NCBI GenBank assembly: GCA_039090855.1
Contig: CM077024.1
Location: 67,892,594 to 67,956,593, forward strand
Origin: Macrothele yani
Lineage: Eukaryota; Arthropoda; Arachnida; Araneae; Macrothelidae
DNA length: 64,000 bases
Direction of reading: 5' to 3'
The first letter of the stretch is position 1, and every line of letters starts with the position of its first letter. Below, one piece after another: positions 22,009 to 33,849 of the stretch. Below the pieces are notes generated by a model. It saw only the letters and a program-made list of their open reading frames with translations, had not been told where the DNA came from and did not search any database. The translations under genes and the position numbers were made by a program.

Positions 22009-23728
22009 AAATCGTTTTCGGTTCAGTTTACGTCCACACCAAGCCAATTTGAACTGTCGCATTATCTTTTGAAAAGGACTTTCATATCGAACTCTTTGCA
22101 AGATTGTTTCACTGGATGCACTGTTATTACACTAATATCATCTTTTTTAAGCACCACATTTCAAAAGCTTCAAATATTTCCCCCTTAATTTTGTGTGAGC
22201 GTCCATGATTCACATCACATAGCAGTATAAGCCAGTTTAAACACTTCGGGGTCTCAGTTAGTGGTTGCAGGATTAGTTTCCCTTCGCGAAATTTTTCTTT
22301 CCTTTGCCTGAATTTTGTCCTGGACTGTACTTTTCTGCTTCTTTTTCCTTTTGTGTAATTATTGTTATCAATGAAGTATGTTCCTATGAAGCAAAAGTAG
22401 CTCTCCTGTTCGAACCGGCTGTTTTTAATGCATATCTAGAGCAAAACAAAGGAACGAAAGACTTGTGTGGCATGACTTTATAGATCATTACGCAGTAGCT
22501 TATTCATGTTGTGAATGATTTTTTATTTTATTTTTTCTAAATTTTATCTTATTTATTTATTGCTTTTCTCATTACTATTTCTTATGTCGTGCCTCCTTTG
22601 TCATTTGGATGAACCCTTTGTTGCTTCCATTCAATTTAGTGAACTTGTTTTGCAAAAGCTGATACGAGTAATTCGCAATGATACATGACGCAAGAATCAT
22701 CTGACTTTAGGACAGTTAATGCAGTACGTATGAAGCAATAAAGCATTTGTTTGGAATTTTTCAGAAGAACAAGGGCAGTATTCTTGGAGGCACACAATTG
22801 TTTCGTGGAACAACTATCCATGTCGAAAGCAAATGGTCTCTGCAGTGCTGTGTAGTGTGCACGGGTGACGGATGAGCTTGCGGCACTAAACATATAAAAT
22901 AAATGGATTTGGCTGGCCACAGAAGAGTATCGACAAGTCATGAATACTTCTAGGAGATTTTAGATGCACGTGTCCTGCGTTATATAGCTGAAATTGGGAA
23001 CGACGCATCCCATATATGCAGAAATTTCCTATGTGTGTCAAGTTGGCACTGATGCAGCATGTCTTGGTCAATGTGCCTCGGATGTACACCTGAGACTTCC
23101 GACCATCATAACTTGTCTCTCCTCATACCATTACTCCTTTTTCTCAGGTCATACCTCATTAAGTGGCCATAGCTAGGTCAGGGCGCTGACCGTAATACTT
23201 TAAATGTGTACAAGCGATAGGCCGAAATTCGTCTGAATGACATAAAACTATTCCGCTTCTCGAACTGTTCGAAGACGGCACGACACAGCTTTTTTGGCGA
23301 CGCCTGGTGGACAGTTGAAGAGGTAGCATTGGAGGACGTTCAAATAGTTTTGCATCTCCAAGTTGCATAGCAATTATTCTTTGTGTTATAAGGCTGGCAC
23401 GTGTAGATGTTCCGTGGCAACAACAGCTTGGCGCGGTGGACTTTTGTTGCAATATCACCGCACGAAAACACCAATTTCATACAGTGGTATTTTCCTTTCG
23501 TGAGCATAAGATTTTTGGTGAAGACTATAGGCGATTCTTGGAAACACGCTACCTTGCAACTGGTGTCATACAATAGTGGTGTGCTTCTTCTGATGTACGC
23601 AATTTCATCCACTCCACTTCATAACGACTCGATATTTCTTAAACGCCATGCGCAGACAACATGATTTACTTTGGCAATCAGTACGTGGTGTTTCTTCTGG
23701 CTTCATTTTGTAGGACTGCTCAAAATTA
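22009..23728. other. intergenic, no recognised gene
   Basis: Frames of 60-101 codons on both strands overlap each other and show no domain motif or splice-site context that I can defend. Base composition is ordinary. Nothing supported. Confidence 0.35.
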
Positions 23729-25141
23729 CACTCACGGATAATGAAATTTGCGCACATAGAAGAAAACATGCTACAACCGCGAAACTTTGCAAACAGCTAG
23801 AGTGCTTGCTGGTATGCAAATGATCCATGTTTGGTGCGAGTGAGCATGACTGCACACACTGTGGTGGCGCTGCAAACACCAACTGGCAGCCTTATAAACC
23901 GACATGTAGTCGATGCCCCATTAAAGCGATAAGCACCGGCCGACGAAAGCAAGAGTACAGAGTGACAAGAATGCCAGGTAGATGCAAGAGACGTCGATTT
24001 ACGAAGCTTACGTACTTCGAGAGAGGCCTGATCATCGGGCTGAAAACAACAGGGTGGTCAACGTGCCGTATAGCCCGCCACGTGGATCGTTCTGACCATA
24101 CCATCCGACTGTGTTGGGAACAGTGGACACGTGACGCCACTAACACGCGGCGAAGAGGCTCCGGACGGACCAGGAGGACCACCGGTAGAGAGGATCGACG
24201 GATTGTGCGCCAAGCACGAACAGATCCCACCGAGACCTGGTCCACTATACGGGCAGATGTAGTGACTTCCGTGGGCCCACGGACCATTTCCCGATGTATC
24301 GCGGAAGCGAATCTGTGATCCCTGCGCCCCTTACTTGTGCTGCCATTAACACCGGAACATCGCCGGCTCCGTGTGAAGTAGTGCCAGGCCAGAGAGACGT
24401 GGAAAACCACAGACTGGCTACTTGTGGTGTTTAGCGATGAGTGCCGCTTCGTTTTGCGGACAGATGATCATCGTGTCCGAGTGTGGAAGTCCTCGGGTCA
24501 GCGACACAACCCCAACCTCACTATCGAGCCCCACACCTCTCCCACTGCAGGTATTATGGTCTGAAGAGCCATTGCCTGCCATAGCCGATCAGCTCTAATA
24601 ATGGTATGTGGATCATTAACGGGCCAGCTGTATATGCATGAGATCCTACGGCCCCATGTGTTCCCATTCCTGTCCGGGATTCCAAGTGCGCTATACCAGC
24701 AGGATAATACCCGCCCACACGCGGTTCGGGTTCCCCAGAACTGCCTACGTCATGTCCAGACACTTCCATGGCGTGCCCGTTCCCCGGACATGTCCCCTAT
24801 CGAGCATGTGTGGGACCAGTTGAAACGCCAGCTGCCCGTCGTGCTACACTATCCGATATTTGGAGCACACCGTTAGACACGCGTGAGTCAGTCTTCCCCA
24901 GGGCAACATCGGGCGTCTGTTCGCCTCCATGCCGGACCATATTGCAGCATGTATTGCTGCAGGAGGTGGTGCGACGCGCTGTTGAAGATGACCGGACTAC
25001 GTGCCACAGATCCCTCTGTAATTGTCCCGCAGCTCTATTTTGGCCATCATCTCTATCATTCATCTGTATCATTACGCCCATAAAATTTCAGTTTAATCCG
25101 ATGCTTCCTTCTTGGTGCGCAAATTCCATTGTCCGCGAGTG
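23729..25141 (+). mobile_element. Tc1-like transposon
   Basis: Inverted ends are CACTCACGGATAATGAAATT (23729 on) and CACTCGCGGACAATGGAATT (reversed from 25141), both continuing TGCGCAC. The left flank is TA; the right flank has mutated to TT. Holds a plus-strand transposase pseudogene. Confidence 0.88.
23971..25083 (+). pseudogene. Tc1-like transposase pseudogene
   Basis: N-terminal region from ATG 23971: MPGRCKRRRFTKLTYFERGL, HTH CRIARHVDRSDHTIRLCWEQW, GSGRTRRTT linker. A stop near 24318 and a frame change lead to LVVFSDECRFVLRTDDHRVRVW (first Asp, about 24421-24486), YQQDNTRPHAV (second Asp, about 24697-24728) and ARSPDMSPIEHVWDQL (Glu block, about 24775-24822). A 1-nt shift and stop follow near 24873. 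All three catalytic positions can still be seen, though in different frames. Confidence 0.85.
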
Positions 25142-25701
25142 TTTATTGGAAACGAATTCTTGGATCATTAAATCGATACGGGCAAATGTCTTGGTTTGTG
25201 AGAAGACACGTTTCCGTGCTTTCTGTAATAAGGCTATTTTCCCGCCTCTCTGAGATCACTTGCAGAAGAGTAATACAGACAGAACGACGGCATGCAATGC
25301 TGTTCGCAGCAACAACTACCACTTTATATCCCTTTCGACTGACTGCAGTGAACTAGTTTAAACATGTGACATACCCGCCGCAGCACATGCGTTTATGCAA
25401 ATATTGCAAGACTTTCGACTCACCCTCTGCATGTTCCACTTAAAATTGTGTAAAGAACAACGTTTCTGAATGTTATAACAACGTAAATGAGCTTTGTCAC
25501 GACAAACAGGCAAATCGAATTAAAACACTATATCTGAACCCTTTTGCTTATGATTGTGGCTACGTTCGGATAGCTTTTTGGACGAGGAACCAACCATCTA
25601 TCTCAGTTTGCCATTCTGAAAATGGTTTTCAACGGAAAAACTCCCGATGCACAACTTCAAAGAACACATTGCGCATTCACTAAATAGTGCATCTATTGTG
25701 A
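25142..25701. other. intergenic, nothing recognised
   Basis: No gene supported. Confidence 0.35.
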
Positions 25702-25942
25702 GTTTTTTTGGGGGAGGGGGGATTTAACGACCACCGTGAACAACTGGATGTGCTATAAGAAATCGTTCGTTCCTAATCGAGGGCTACTGCTCCCAGGGAA
25801 GAGAAGAGAGAGAGAGAGAGAGCGAGAGTGTGAGAGAGGACAGTGCCATAATACAAACACAACATCTATGCATAACCTGGACCCGACTCGGATGAATGAT
25901 CAGAAGCCTGCGCTTAAACCTCTGCGCTATAGTGGCGGCGTT
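25702..25942 (-). mobile_element. SINE family 1 with internal (GA)n expansion
   Basis: Reversed: CGCCACTATAGCGCAGAGG head, B-box region GGGTCCAGGTTATGC, TTATGGCACTGTCC, then a (CT)n tract (25800-25832 on the plus strand as GAGAGAGA) in place of the usual CTCTCTCCCTTCC, and CACGGTGGTCGTTAAATCC. The microsatellite grew from the short CT-rich run native to this SINE. Confidence 0.75.
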
Positions 25943-28089
25943 ATAACAGGTGGTATTTCGCTGTACTGCTGGAACTGATTTGTTTTGCAGTTTGCATCGC
26001 TTCAAGCTATAAGTAACTGAAAAAATCTCTTCTGTAATACATGAAACAGTACAATTTATATTTTATGCACAATGGGTTCTAAATAGATGCAATTCGTTGC
26101 ACAATGTGATGATGGTTGGCAGCCACACTTGTTTTCAAAAATATGTGTGAGCCGAAATCAAAGAAAAGTCAAAGAATAGCATAACCTGAATGATTGAGCA
26201 TAAAATTTATTATAATACAACAGTTTTTATGTAAATCAGGTCAACAAATTGAATGAAACAGACAGTGTGTAGACGATAAAAATTCCTTCAAAGTGCGTGT
26301 TTATCTATTTAGCTATGGTTACAAACAGAAAATAGTTCAGATGTAAATCTTTAAAAACATGAAAAGACATTTGCGATCATATGTAATGCTAAATCATTGA
26401 GGGGGCATAGTTTAATTTCGGTTTTCAATTTGAGATAAACACACCGATATTCCGTTCCCCCAAAATGAAAGAAGGGCCATGAGCCATTTCTACGTTTCAC
26501 GTAGAACTGTACGCTTAATATTCTTACCAGAAAAATAAAGAAGCATGCCTATATTCAGAAAATTCCAAACTCATTTGGCTTCCTGTTTTTCTAAAGAATT
26601 CATTCGCCTCCTGAAGGTAGAGTTTGAAGATCTAGGTTTTGTTAGGCATATTATTCAATTTCAAAGATAATTAAATTCTCATTATAAAAATGCCAAGATT
26701 AATAATTTATGTTGGAGTATAATTCTAATAATGTTTTGTCACGACGCTATTTCAATATGAAAAGCACCATTCTGTACATACAATAAATTCTCAAAATACG
26801 TGGGTTTTTCAAAATATATTGCATATCGATTCACATGGACTGTAATGTCCTTAAAAATTTAATAACACAGTTGTGAGCATACCACTTTTAAAGACACTTT
26901 AATAAATTACAAACCACTCGAAAAATCAATCTAGTTCTAATACATATCACACTTGGTGTTAGAAGTTGCATTTATAGGAACAATATTTAATTTTTGTTCC
27001 ACACGCATAGCACACAAGCTCGTTTTAGTATTACTTAGGTCATGTGTTTACTACATACCTAGATATGTTTGATCTGTATCCATCTTGTCAAGCAGACGAT
27101 ATGAAAAGAAACATTATTTTTTCCTTTAAATATGTATAAATATTTGTCTATCGTTAAACATTGCATTAGGTACATGCTTTCTACTTAATGACCTGCAGGA
27201 TTCTGTAAGCAAAGTTTAAAATTAGTCAGGTACAAAAGATTGCAATGAACTTTAGAAAATTAGTTCGATATGGAAATAAGTTATAGAATGCAATGTTTCT
27301 CGAGCTTCTTCACCAAATAATATCTTTGCATAATTTTCCCTTTCATTGCATTTTCCAAAAAGAAAACAAAAACTAATTTATATTTTGAAAAACAGAAGAA
27401 CATAAAATTTAATTCATTATTTTGGGTTACTACAATAAATTAGTGACTTTCAAATAAAACAATCTAATAGCTGCTACCACATCCAATAAGCGTTCGAATT
27501 TTAGGAGGTACTTATGAACTGATAATACAAAATATTAATCCTTCTTTTCTGATATTTTCTGTATTTCTTCCTTTCTTTCATTTCTGAGCTATAAGGGTAG
27601 CGCGATGGAATCAAGATCGGCATAATGATCGTTATAGTAATTCACCCTCATCAATCCTCGCAAGACGTGAAACCCCACAGCTTAACTAAAAATTAGCTCT
27701 TTTAAATGGCAAAAAATGTATCTATTTAATCAGGTGACTTAAAGTTATTGAACTTTGCTTCTGTGTATGGAACAAAATAACATTCACGGTATTGCATCAG
27801 CAACTGAAGCTGGCGCATCATTCGTGACAGTCAGATTACTCAAATCGACTAAATTCTGCACAAAAACACTGCGAATTTACTTTTACTTAAATCGCTGTAC
27901 TTGGACTGCACCATTTTAATTCGAACAAAGGTAATGAGGGAGTTTTATACAACCAAGTTTCAGCACCATTTGTTTTTTCATATGGTTTGGCATCACTGTG
28001 AGGATGGTATTCTAACATTTAGGGAAAAGTGCTTCTCAACACGAAGCAAGTATCACTGAATTCGTTCTAAAGTTACACTAAGCAATGTA
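25943..28089. other. long AT-rich non-coding stretch
   Basis: No open frames of note on either strand over more than 2 kb and no recognised repeat. Confidence 0.5.
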
Positions 28090-28296
28090 AAATGAGCTGT
28101 TTGAGCACGATACAAACTAATGCATTTTAGCTTTGCCAGTTAAAAGATGAAATTTATTTACAGCTAAAAATTACACAAGTTAAAATAACCAAAGGCAATA
28201 TATTTCGAGGTTACTATAACCTCATCAACAGGCCGAGTGCTGTAAGGAACGAGCATACACATGAATGTATACAGTAGGGAAAGACCGAAATGCAAT

Positions 28297-28614
28297 AATA
28301 ATCACAAAAACTATTGCCAGCAGGTAAGTTCAAAATTGGGCGAATAGTTCTAATTATTTAATCATGTAGTCCTGACACTCCACTCATGTAGGATTGGTAC
28401 GTAATTAAAGATCTCTATTCCTTTACCCATGGAGATTTACAATTACGTACCAACCCTACGTGAGTGATTAAAGATCCCCATTCCCTTACCCATGGAAATC
28501 TACAATTAGGTACCAACCCTACGTGAACGGTGTGTCAGAACTGCATGATTAAATAATTAAAACTATTCACCCAATTTTGAACTTACCTGTTGGCAATAGG
28601 TTTTGTGATTATTT
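28297..28614. repeat. nested palindrome, about 90 bp arms
   Basis: 28297-28388 is the inverted copy of 28525-28614 (TTGCCAGCAGGTAAGTTC versus TTGCCAACAGGTAAGTTC reversed; TTAATCATGTAGTCCTGACA versus TTAATCATGCAGTTCTGACA). The spacer is a two-copy tandem duplication of a unit of about 70 bp containing TTTACCCATGGA. Confidence 0.85.
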
Positions 28615-28639
28615 ACGCTTTCCAACCGTAGGTTGAAGA

Positions 28640-29900
28640 AGCGTATATGCTCCAGCTTTGTCCGTCCGTCCGCCTGTCGGCACGATGACTCGTGTAAAAA
28701 TGGTTCGATTTCGATGAAATTTTAGTATGTGGTAGGGGACCACCTGGGGACGTACCCTTGTTGAAAATGGACGAAATGGGATCAAAGGTCCCGGCATAGG
28801 ACCGGGATCCATTCCATTGCCCTTATGCGTCATAACTTGCGTAAATATGGTTCGATGTCGATGACATTTTAGCATATTGTAGAGGACCACCTGGGAATGA
28901 ACCCCATTGAAAATGGGTGAAGTGGGGTCAAAGGTCACGGCATAGGAGCGGGATACATTCCATTGCCCTTATGCGTCATAACTTGGGTAAATATGGTTCG
29001 ATGTCGATGAAATTTTAGTATATTGCAGGGGACCACCTGGGAATGAACCCTGTTGAAAATGGGTGAAGTGGGGTCAAAGGTCAGGACATAGGAGGGGAAT
29101 GCATTCAATTCTCTTTATGCGTCATAACGTGCGTAAAAATGGTTCGATTTCGATGACATTTTATTATGTGGTAGGGGACCACCTGAGGACGATCTTATGA
29201 CGTCACAACTCTCAATCGAGATGTTGGCGCGCGGTCACGCCATCTGTCTCATTATGTCACGCATTGTGTGTGGATCCTATTAAAGTTTTATGACGTCACA
29301 CTCTTGCGAGCAGATAATCGCGATTCCCATCTGCCTCATTACGTCGCGCGTTGTGAGCGTATATTTGCCCGCACGATAACTCGCGTAAAAATCGTTCGAT
29401 TTCGATGAACTTTTAGTATGTGGAAGGGCATCACCTGGGAAGGAACCCTATTGAAAGTGAACAAAATGGGGTCAAAGGTCAGGACATAGGAGCGGGATTC
29501 ATTCCACTGCTCTTATGCTTCATAACTAACGAAAAAAATGTTCGATTTCGATTAAATTTTAGCATGTGGTAGGGGACAATAGGGTTTGTCCCCTACCACT
29601 TGGGGACAAACCCTATTAAAAATGGGCGAAATGGGGTCTAAGGTCAGGACATAGGAGCGGAATCACTTCCATCGCCATTATACGTCATAACTTACGTTAA
29701 AATTCTTCGATTTGGATGAAATGTTAGTATGTTGTAGGGGCTTGCCTGGGGAAGAATCCTATTGATAATGGGCGAAATGGGGTCAAATTTTACGACACAG
29801 GAGTGGAATCTATTCCTTAGCCCTTATGCATCATAACTTACGTAAAACTGCTTCCATTGCGACAAAACTTTATCATGTTATTTCGGAGGTATACTGAACC
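28640..29900 (+). repeat. tandem array, about 150 bp unit, about 8 copies
   Basis: The marker GAAATTTTAGTATGTGGTAG recurs near 28715, 28863, 29018, 29155, 29407, 29553, 29718 and 29860. Other shared blocks are GGGGACCACCTGGG, AATGGGGTCAAAGGTC and CCTTATGCGTCATAACT. The larger 29155-29407 interval holds a separate duplication (29190-29380). Confidence 0.85.
29190..29380 (+). repeat. two-copy duplication with TGACGTCA motifs
   Basis: Two copies of a unit of about 92 bp, each opening TTATGACGTCACA and ending TCATTA(T/C)GTC(A/G)CGC(A/G)TTGTG. TGACGTCA is a perfect CRE palindrome. Regulatory activity is not shown; this is a sequence observation. Confidence 0.7.
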
Positions 29901-30275
29901 GGTTCTGTTAAATATAATCGAAATGGGATCAAAGGTCAGGGCACAGGACCGTGATTTATTCCACAGTCATTATCCTCATAACTTGAGTAATGATTTCTGG
30001 TATGTTGGAAAGCGTATTATAATCAATGCATTGCATGATTTTACTAACTTGTTATTGCATTTCGGTCTTTCAGTACTGTATATATTCATGTGTATGCTCG
30101 TTCCTTACAGCACTGGGCCTGTTGATGAGGTTATAGTAACCTCGAAATATCTTGCCTTTTGTTATTTTAACTTGTGTAATTTTAAGCTGTAAATAAATTT
30201 CATCTTTTAACTGGCAAAGCTAAAAATGTATTAGTTTGTATCGTGCTCAGACAGCTCTTTTTATATTGTTTAGTG

Positions 30276-30654
30276 CTTCTCAGTACTTTGCCTAAAATAT
30301 TGGTCAAAAAATTAAAGGACAACAAGTAAACATTTAGGACAAAGAATTAAAGGACAACAATTAAACATTGATACATTATTTTTCTGTCTTTCTAATAATA
30401 ATGACTTTCCAATAATCGTTCAATGATATTTTCTTTTCACATTCGTGCTGAATTTTAATTATCGATCCGAAGTTTTACTCATCAGTAAATATTCTGTTAA
30501 CTTGTAGTTTTTCTCAGTTGTTTGATTTTGCTATAGATTTCTTAAAAACAGACATATTCCACTTTAACACAGCTTGATTTTATTTTTATATAATATAATA
30601 TATATAATATATATACATATACCTCTACTTCTTTTTTTTTTTTGAAAGGCAAAT
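30276..30654. other. AT-rich stretch with (TA)n
   Basis: 30330-30365 repeats AGGACAA(C/A)AA...TTAAAC twice. 30580-30632 is a (TA)n-rich microsatellite. No gene. Confidence 0.5.
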
Positions 30655-30850
30655 ATGATGTCTTTAATCGTAGGATGCTACTATGACATGTGAAAATAAA
30701 CCGTTTTTGCCGGTAGTGGGATTCGCACCCACGCCTCCTGGATCCGGAGCCATTTATTCTCCCGATTGAACTATGCCGACCTTGGCTTATCGTTGCAAAT
30801 TTGCAAATTTCCGTTTTGACTTTTGCTTCCACCTCAGTGGTACGTCGCAT
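30655..30850 (-). mobile_element. tRNA-derived repeat family 3, copy 1
   Basis: Reversed: GGTCGGCATAGTTCAATCGG (A-box), GTGGGTGCGAATCCCACTAC (B-box) and a CCGGCAAAAACGG end, then TTATTTTCACATGTCATAG and a body running into AAAGAAAAAAAAAAG. The head looks like a tRNA whose acceptor end no longer pairs cleanly. A second copy lies about 350 bp away in the same orientation. Confidence 0.7.
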
Positions 30851-31029
30851 ATATCCCTTCAGCGAGAAAGGCGGAGATGTGAAATCTCAGATTTCGGGTC
30901 CGCCGCAAATCATGCTTGAAGGGGAGCTCATTATAGAAGACGGAATTTTTTCATTAGTTCCAGACGATGTCTGAAAGAAGCATCACACGTAGCTCTCGAA
31001 CTTCACTGCGAGGAGGTTCAATTTACGTC

Positions 31030-31170
31030 AGGGCACCAATGTGAAAATAGAGCTCCATTTCTACCGGTAGTGGTATTAGAACCCACGTCTCCGCGCTCCG
31101 GAGCCAGTTATTCTCCCGACCGAACTACACCCACTTTGGCTATCGCTGCAACTCGCCGTTTTGACTCTTG
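31030..31170 (-). mobile_element. tRNA-derived repeat family 3, copy 2
   Basis: Reversed: GTGTAGTTCGGTCGGGAGAA, CTGGCTCCGGAGCGCGGAG, GTGGGTTCTAATACCACTAC, CGGTAGAAATGG. Same order as copy 1, also followed by TATTTTCACA. Diverged in the B-box. Confidence 0.65.
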
Positions 31171-33849
31171 CGTCATCTCAGTGGTAAGTCACAGACACTT
31201 TATCACATATTTAACTGATTGTATTGACGTTACTTAAGGCCTTCATATGGGATCATACCAATGCGTTATGTTTATCAGCCACCATTTCTTTCAAACAGTG
31301 AATCCTTCATCGTGGATACTACTGCAGCACATGATTTCGAATCATATACCATGTAATATCAAAATATGTTTTAACGTTCTACGGCGTTCTAAGACAATAT
31401 CTAGTTGTAAGATTGTAATTAAATATGTAGTGAAAGGTACATTTAAACATATTAATATGTTATAATACAGATAATATCTTGCCTCATAAAATTACGTAGA
31501 AATTTTACAACATCACTTATTTCTAACAACAGAGTTTAGTAGGTGCATGAAATCCAGACTCCACTGGATTTCTGCATTTTGATTCGCCATTCGAAGAACA
31601 CCCTGGCAGGCGTTGCTTTACACGTGGTGCATTATTTCGATTACAAGAACCCCTCGATCTAAGAAACTGGACCAAACAGGCCCATCACAATGTGACACGA
31701 CGAACTAACTGATTTGTTTAATATACCGAAATATGCTTAATTTTTAAGAAGAAAGTCCATTAAGAAAGTCACTAAATATACTGATAAGATTATCTGTTGT
31801 TTAAATGTGTTTCCCTGAAATGGAGATATCATTGCTTCCAAGAAGATTTACATCCCCAATCAACCAAGACTCATTTAAAATCTTGCTAAGAGTTGCATTA
31901 CGATGAACTGAATTTTTTAAATGTGTTGCTCACAGTATCACCCAAAAGGAAGAGAAATATGTTAGCAGGGAAAATATTTGGAAACAAATGCTTTAAAGTA
32001 AAACACAATGTGTTCCCTTAAAAATATAGTGAGCAACAGAATATTGCTAATTAAAATATTTCATTTTTACTTCCATTTCTTCTATTCAAAAATACTTTTC
32101 TTTCATTGACATAGAAATAATTCTTGAAGGAAATTAACCTTTCCCGAAGAAAAGCGCAAACTCTTTGTTCATTTTAAGCACGCCTGAATAAAATGAATTT
32201 ATTGTTTTTCTTCGTGTTATTCTCTATTTTTTTTTTACATCAACGACATAAATTATAACAAATTAGGATTTGGTTTATGGTATGAGTTAAAAACATTTTC
32301 AAAATCTTTAACTAAACGCAGCTGCTGCTCACTCGGTTTTATAAAATTTTGACACTAAATAACATACACAACTGCTAGTGCTTTCCGCATATTCGGAGGT
32401 CTTCATTTTGTTTTAATTATCACGAATGCTCTTTGTAATGAGTAAAGTAATACAGCAGATATATTTTACATAATTGTACATATTTTTCTTCTGAGTTCTA
32501 AATCACTGCATATTTATCAGTAAGTAAAATACATACATTTGATACAATCCGCAACATTATCCTACATATTCTCTTGGAGCGTTCGGAATCACCCTCAGGA
32601 ATTCAAATTGAATCCAGTTACATACATTTGAACCCTGCCACCAGTACACATCAAATAAAAGCACGGAACCTAACATTGTGCGTATAAATCTCAAAACTGC
32701 ATCAATGCCTACCCATTTGAATTAAGCATTAAATTAAGACAATAAATCAAAATATCGGAAATCCGATTTCATGCTTCACCAGTTTAAAAGAAAGTTAGTC
32801 AAAAACAAAAAGGAAAAAAGACGGAGAATGAGATTGAAGTGCTTATTAAATAATACATAAAGCATTGTCTTAAATGAAAAAAAAACATCATTGTTATTGC
32901 TTAGTTGCCATGAGAAAAAAAATTATCACAGCTTTTGCATATTATTTTTAGCATATGACAGCCTTATTTTTAACATATTACTGATACCATATAACATTCA
33001 AAGCCACAAAATGCAAACTTGTAACACTTTAAAGCAAAATGTCTAAGATGCATAAGAATTATTTTATATGGTGATATTTCCCGATAGTTGTGTGTCATAA
33101 GTTGAGAAATAAAGCTGATTTAAGTTGACAAATGAAGTTGTTCCTGATGAAAAAAACTTTAAAACTATTTGTTTGAGTTCTGAATCATTACACATGTAAT
33201 CTTTAGTTATTTTAGGCATTGTGAAAATCTAAATAAAAGAATAAGTTAAGATGAAATGTGAAATATTAGGCTGTGCTTGAAAACGAAACTTTTTAAAAAT
33301 GAATAGAAGTCATGTATCAAGTTACAACTGAGTTGAAACACCTACGTAGCAGTACAAAACGGAATACAGAGGGAAAATTTTAAACAGCAACTTATTTGTG
33401 AGACTGAAGAACAAGAAGGCAAAATTAAAGTTTTGATGCATCAGCAATGAAGCTGGCATTTACTGTTTCATTATTACAGACGCACTTTTCAAGAAATTTT
33501 TTATGCTAATTCATCATAGTTTTCCAATAGAAATGTTATTTCAAAAATAATTGAAATGTTGTGGCAAAAAAAAAAAAATGTAATCAGTTGTAACGTGCAT
33601 TCAAGAAAACCCAAAACCTGATGATGTGAAATCGGATTTCTGCTGCATTTAAGTTTAAATGGATAACATGTAATTTTTCTTCTCAGTTTTTGCATGAGGA
33701 TTTAATACACAAGTATTCCATGAACTTGAAACATTTTTCATTGACATTCAGGGAACTTAGTAAGCGTCATCACAGTCTACTTGTTGAAAAATGAAAGAAT
33801 TGAAAGCAGAACTGAGTAAATAAAAGCAACGTCAAAGTACCATTCATTA
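31171..33849. other. AT-rich stretch, possible 3' UTR of the TRPM gene
   Basis: No coding frames of substance. It lies directly downstream of the minus-strand TRPM stop codon, so part may be a long 3' UTR; several TTTATT (reversed AATAAA) occur. No transcript evidence. Confidence 0.3.

Larger units (their letters stand above)
28090..30275. mobile_element. inverted-repeat element with internal tandem arrays (CACTA-like tips)
   Basis: About 180 bp arms. The left arm 28090-28275 (CACTAAGCAATGTAAAATGA) matches the reversed right arm 30075-30275 (CACTAAACAATATAAAAAGA). Both continue through GCACGATACAAACTAAT, GCTTTGCCAGTTAAAAGATG and GGTTACTATAACCTCATCAA. The centre is filled by a 28297-28614 palindrome and tandem repeats (28640-29900). 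No transposase frame, so non-autonomous. Tips beginning CACTA suggest the CMC group, but no 2-4 bp duplication is evident (TTA versus CTT), so the superfamily is uncertain. Confidence 0.7.

Noticed and set aside
23827..23970. Upstream extension of the Tc1 frame at 23971
   Set aside because: The added 48 residues have no Tc1 similarity; the HTH domain begins at the internal ATG.
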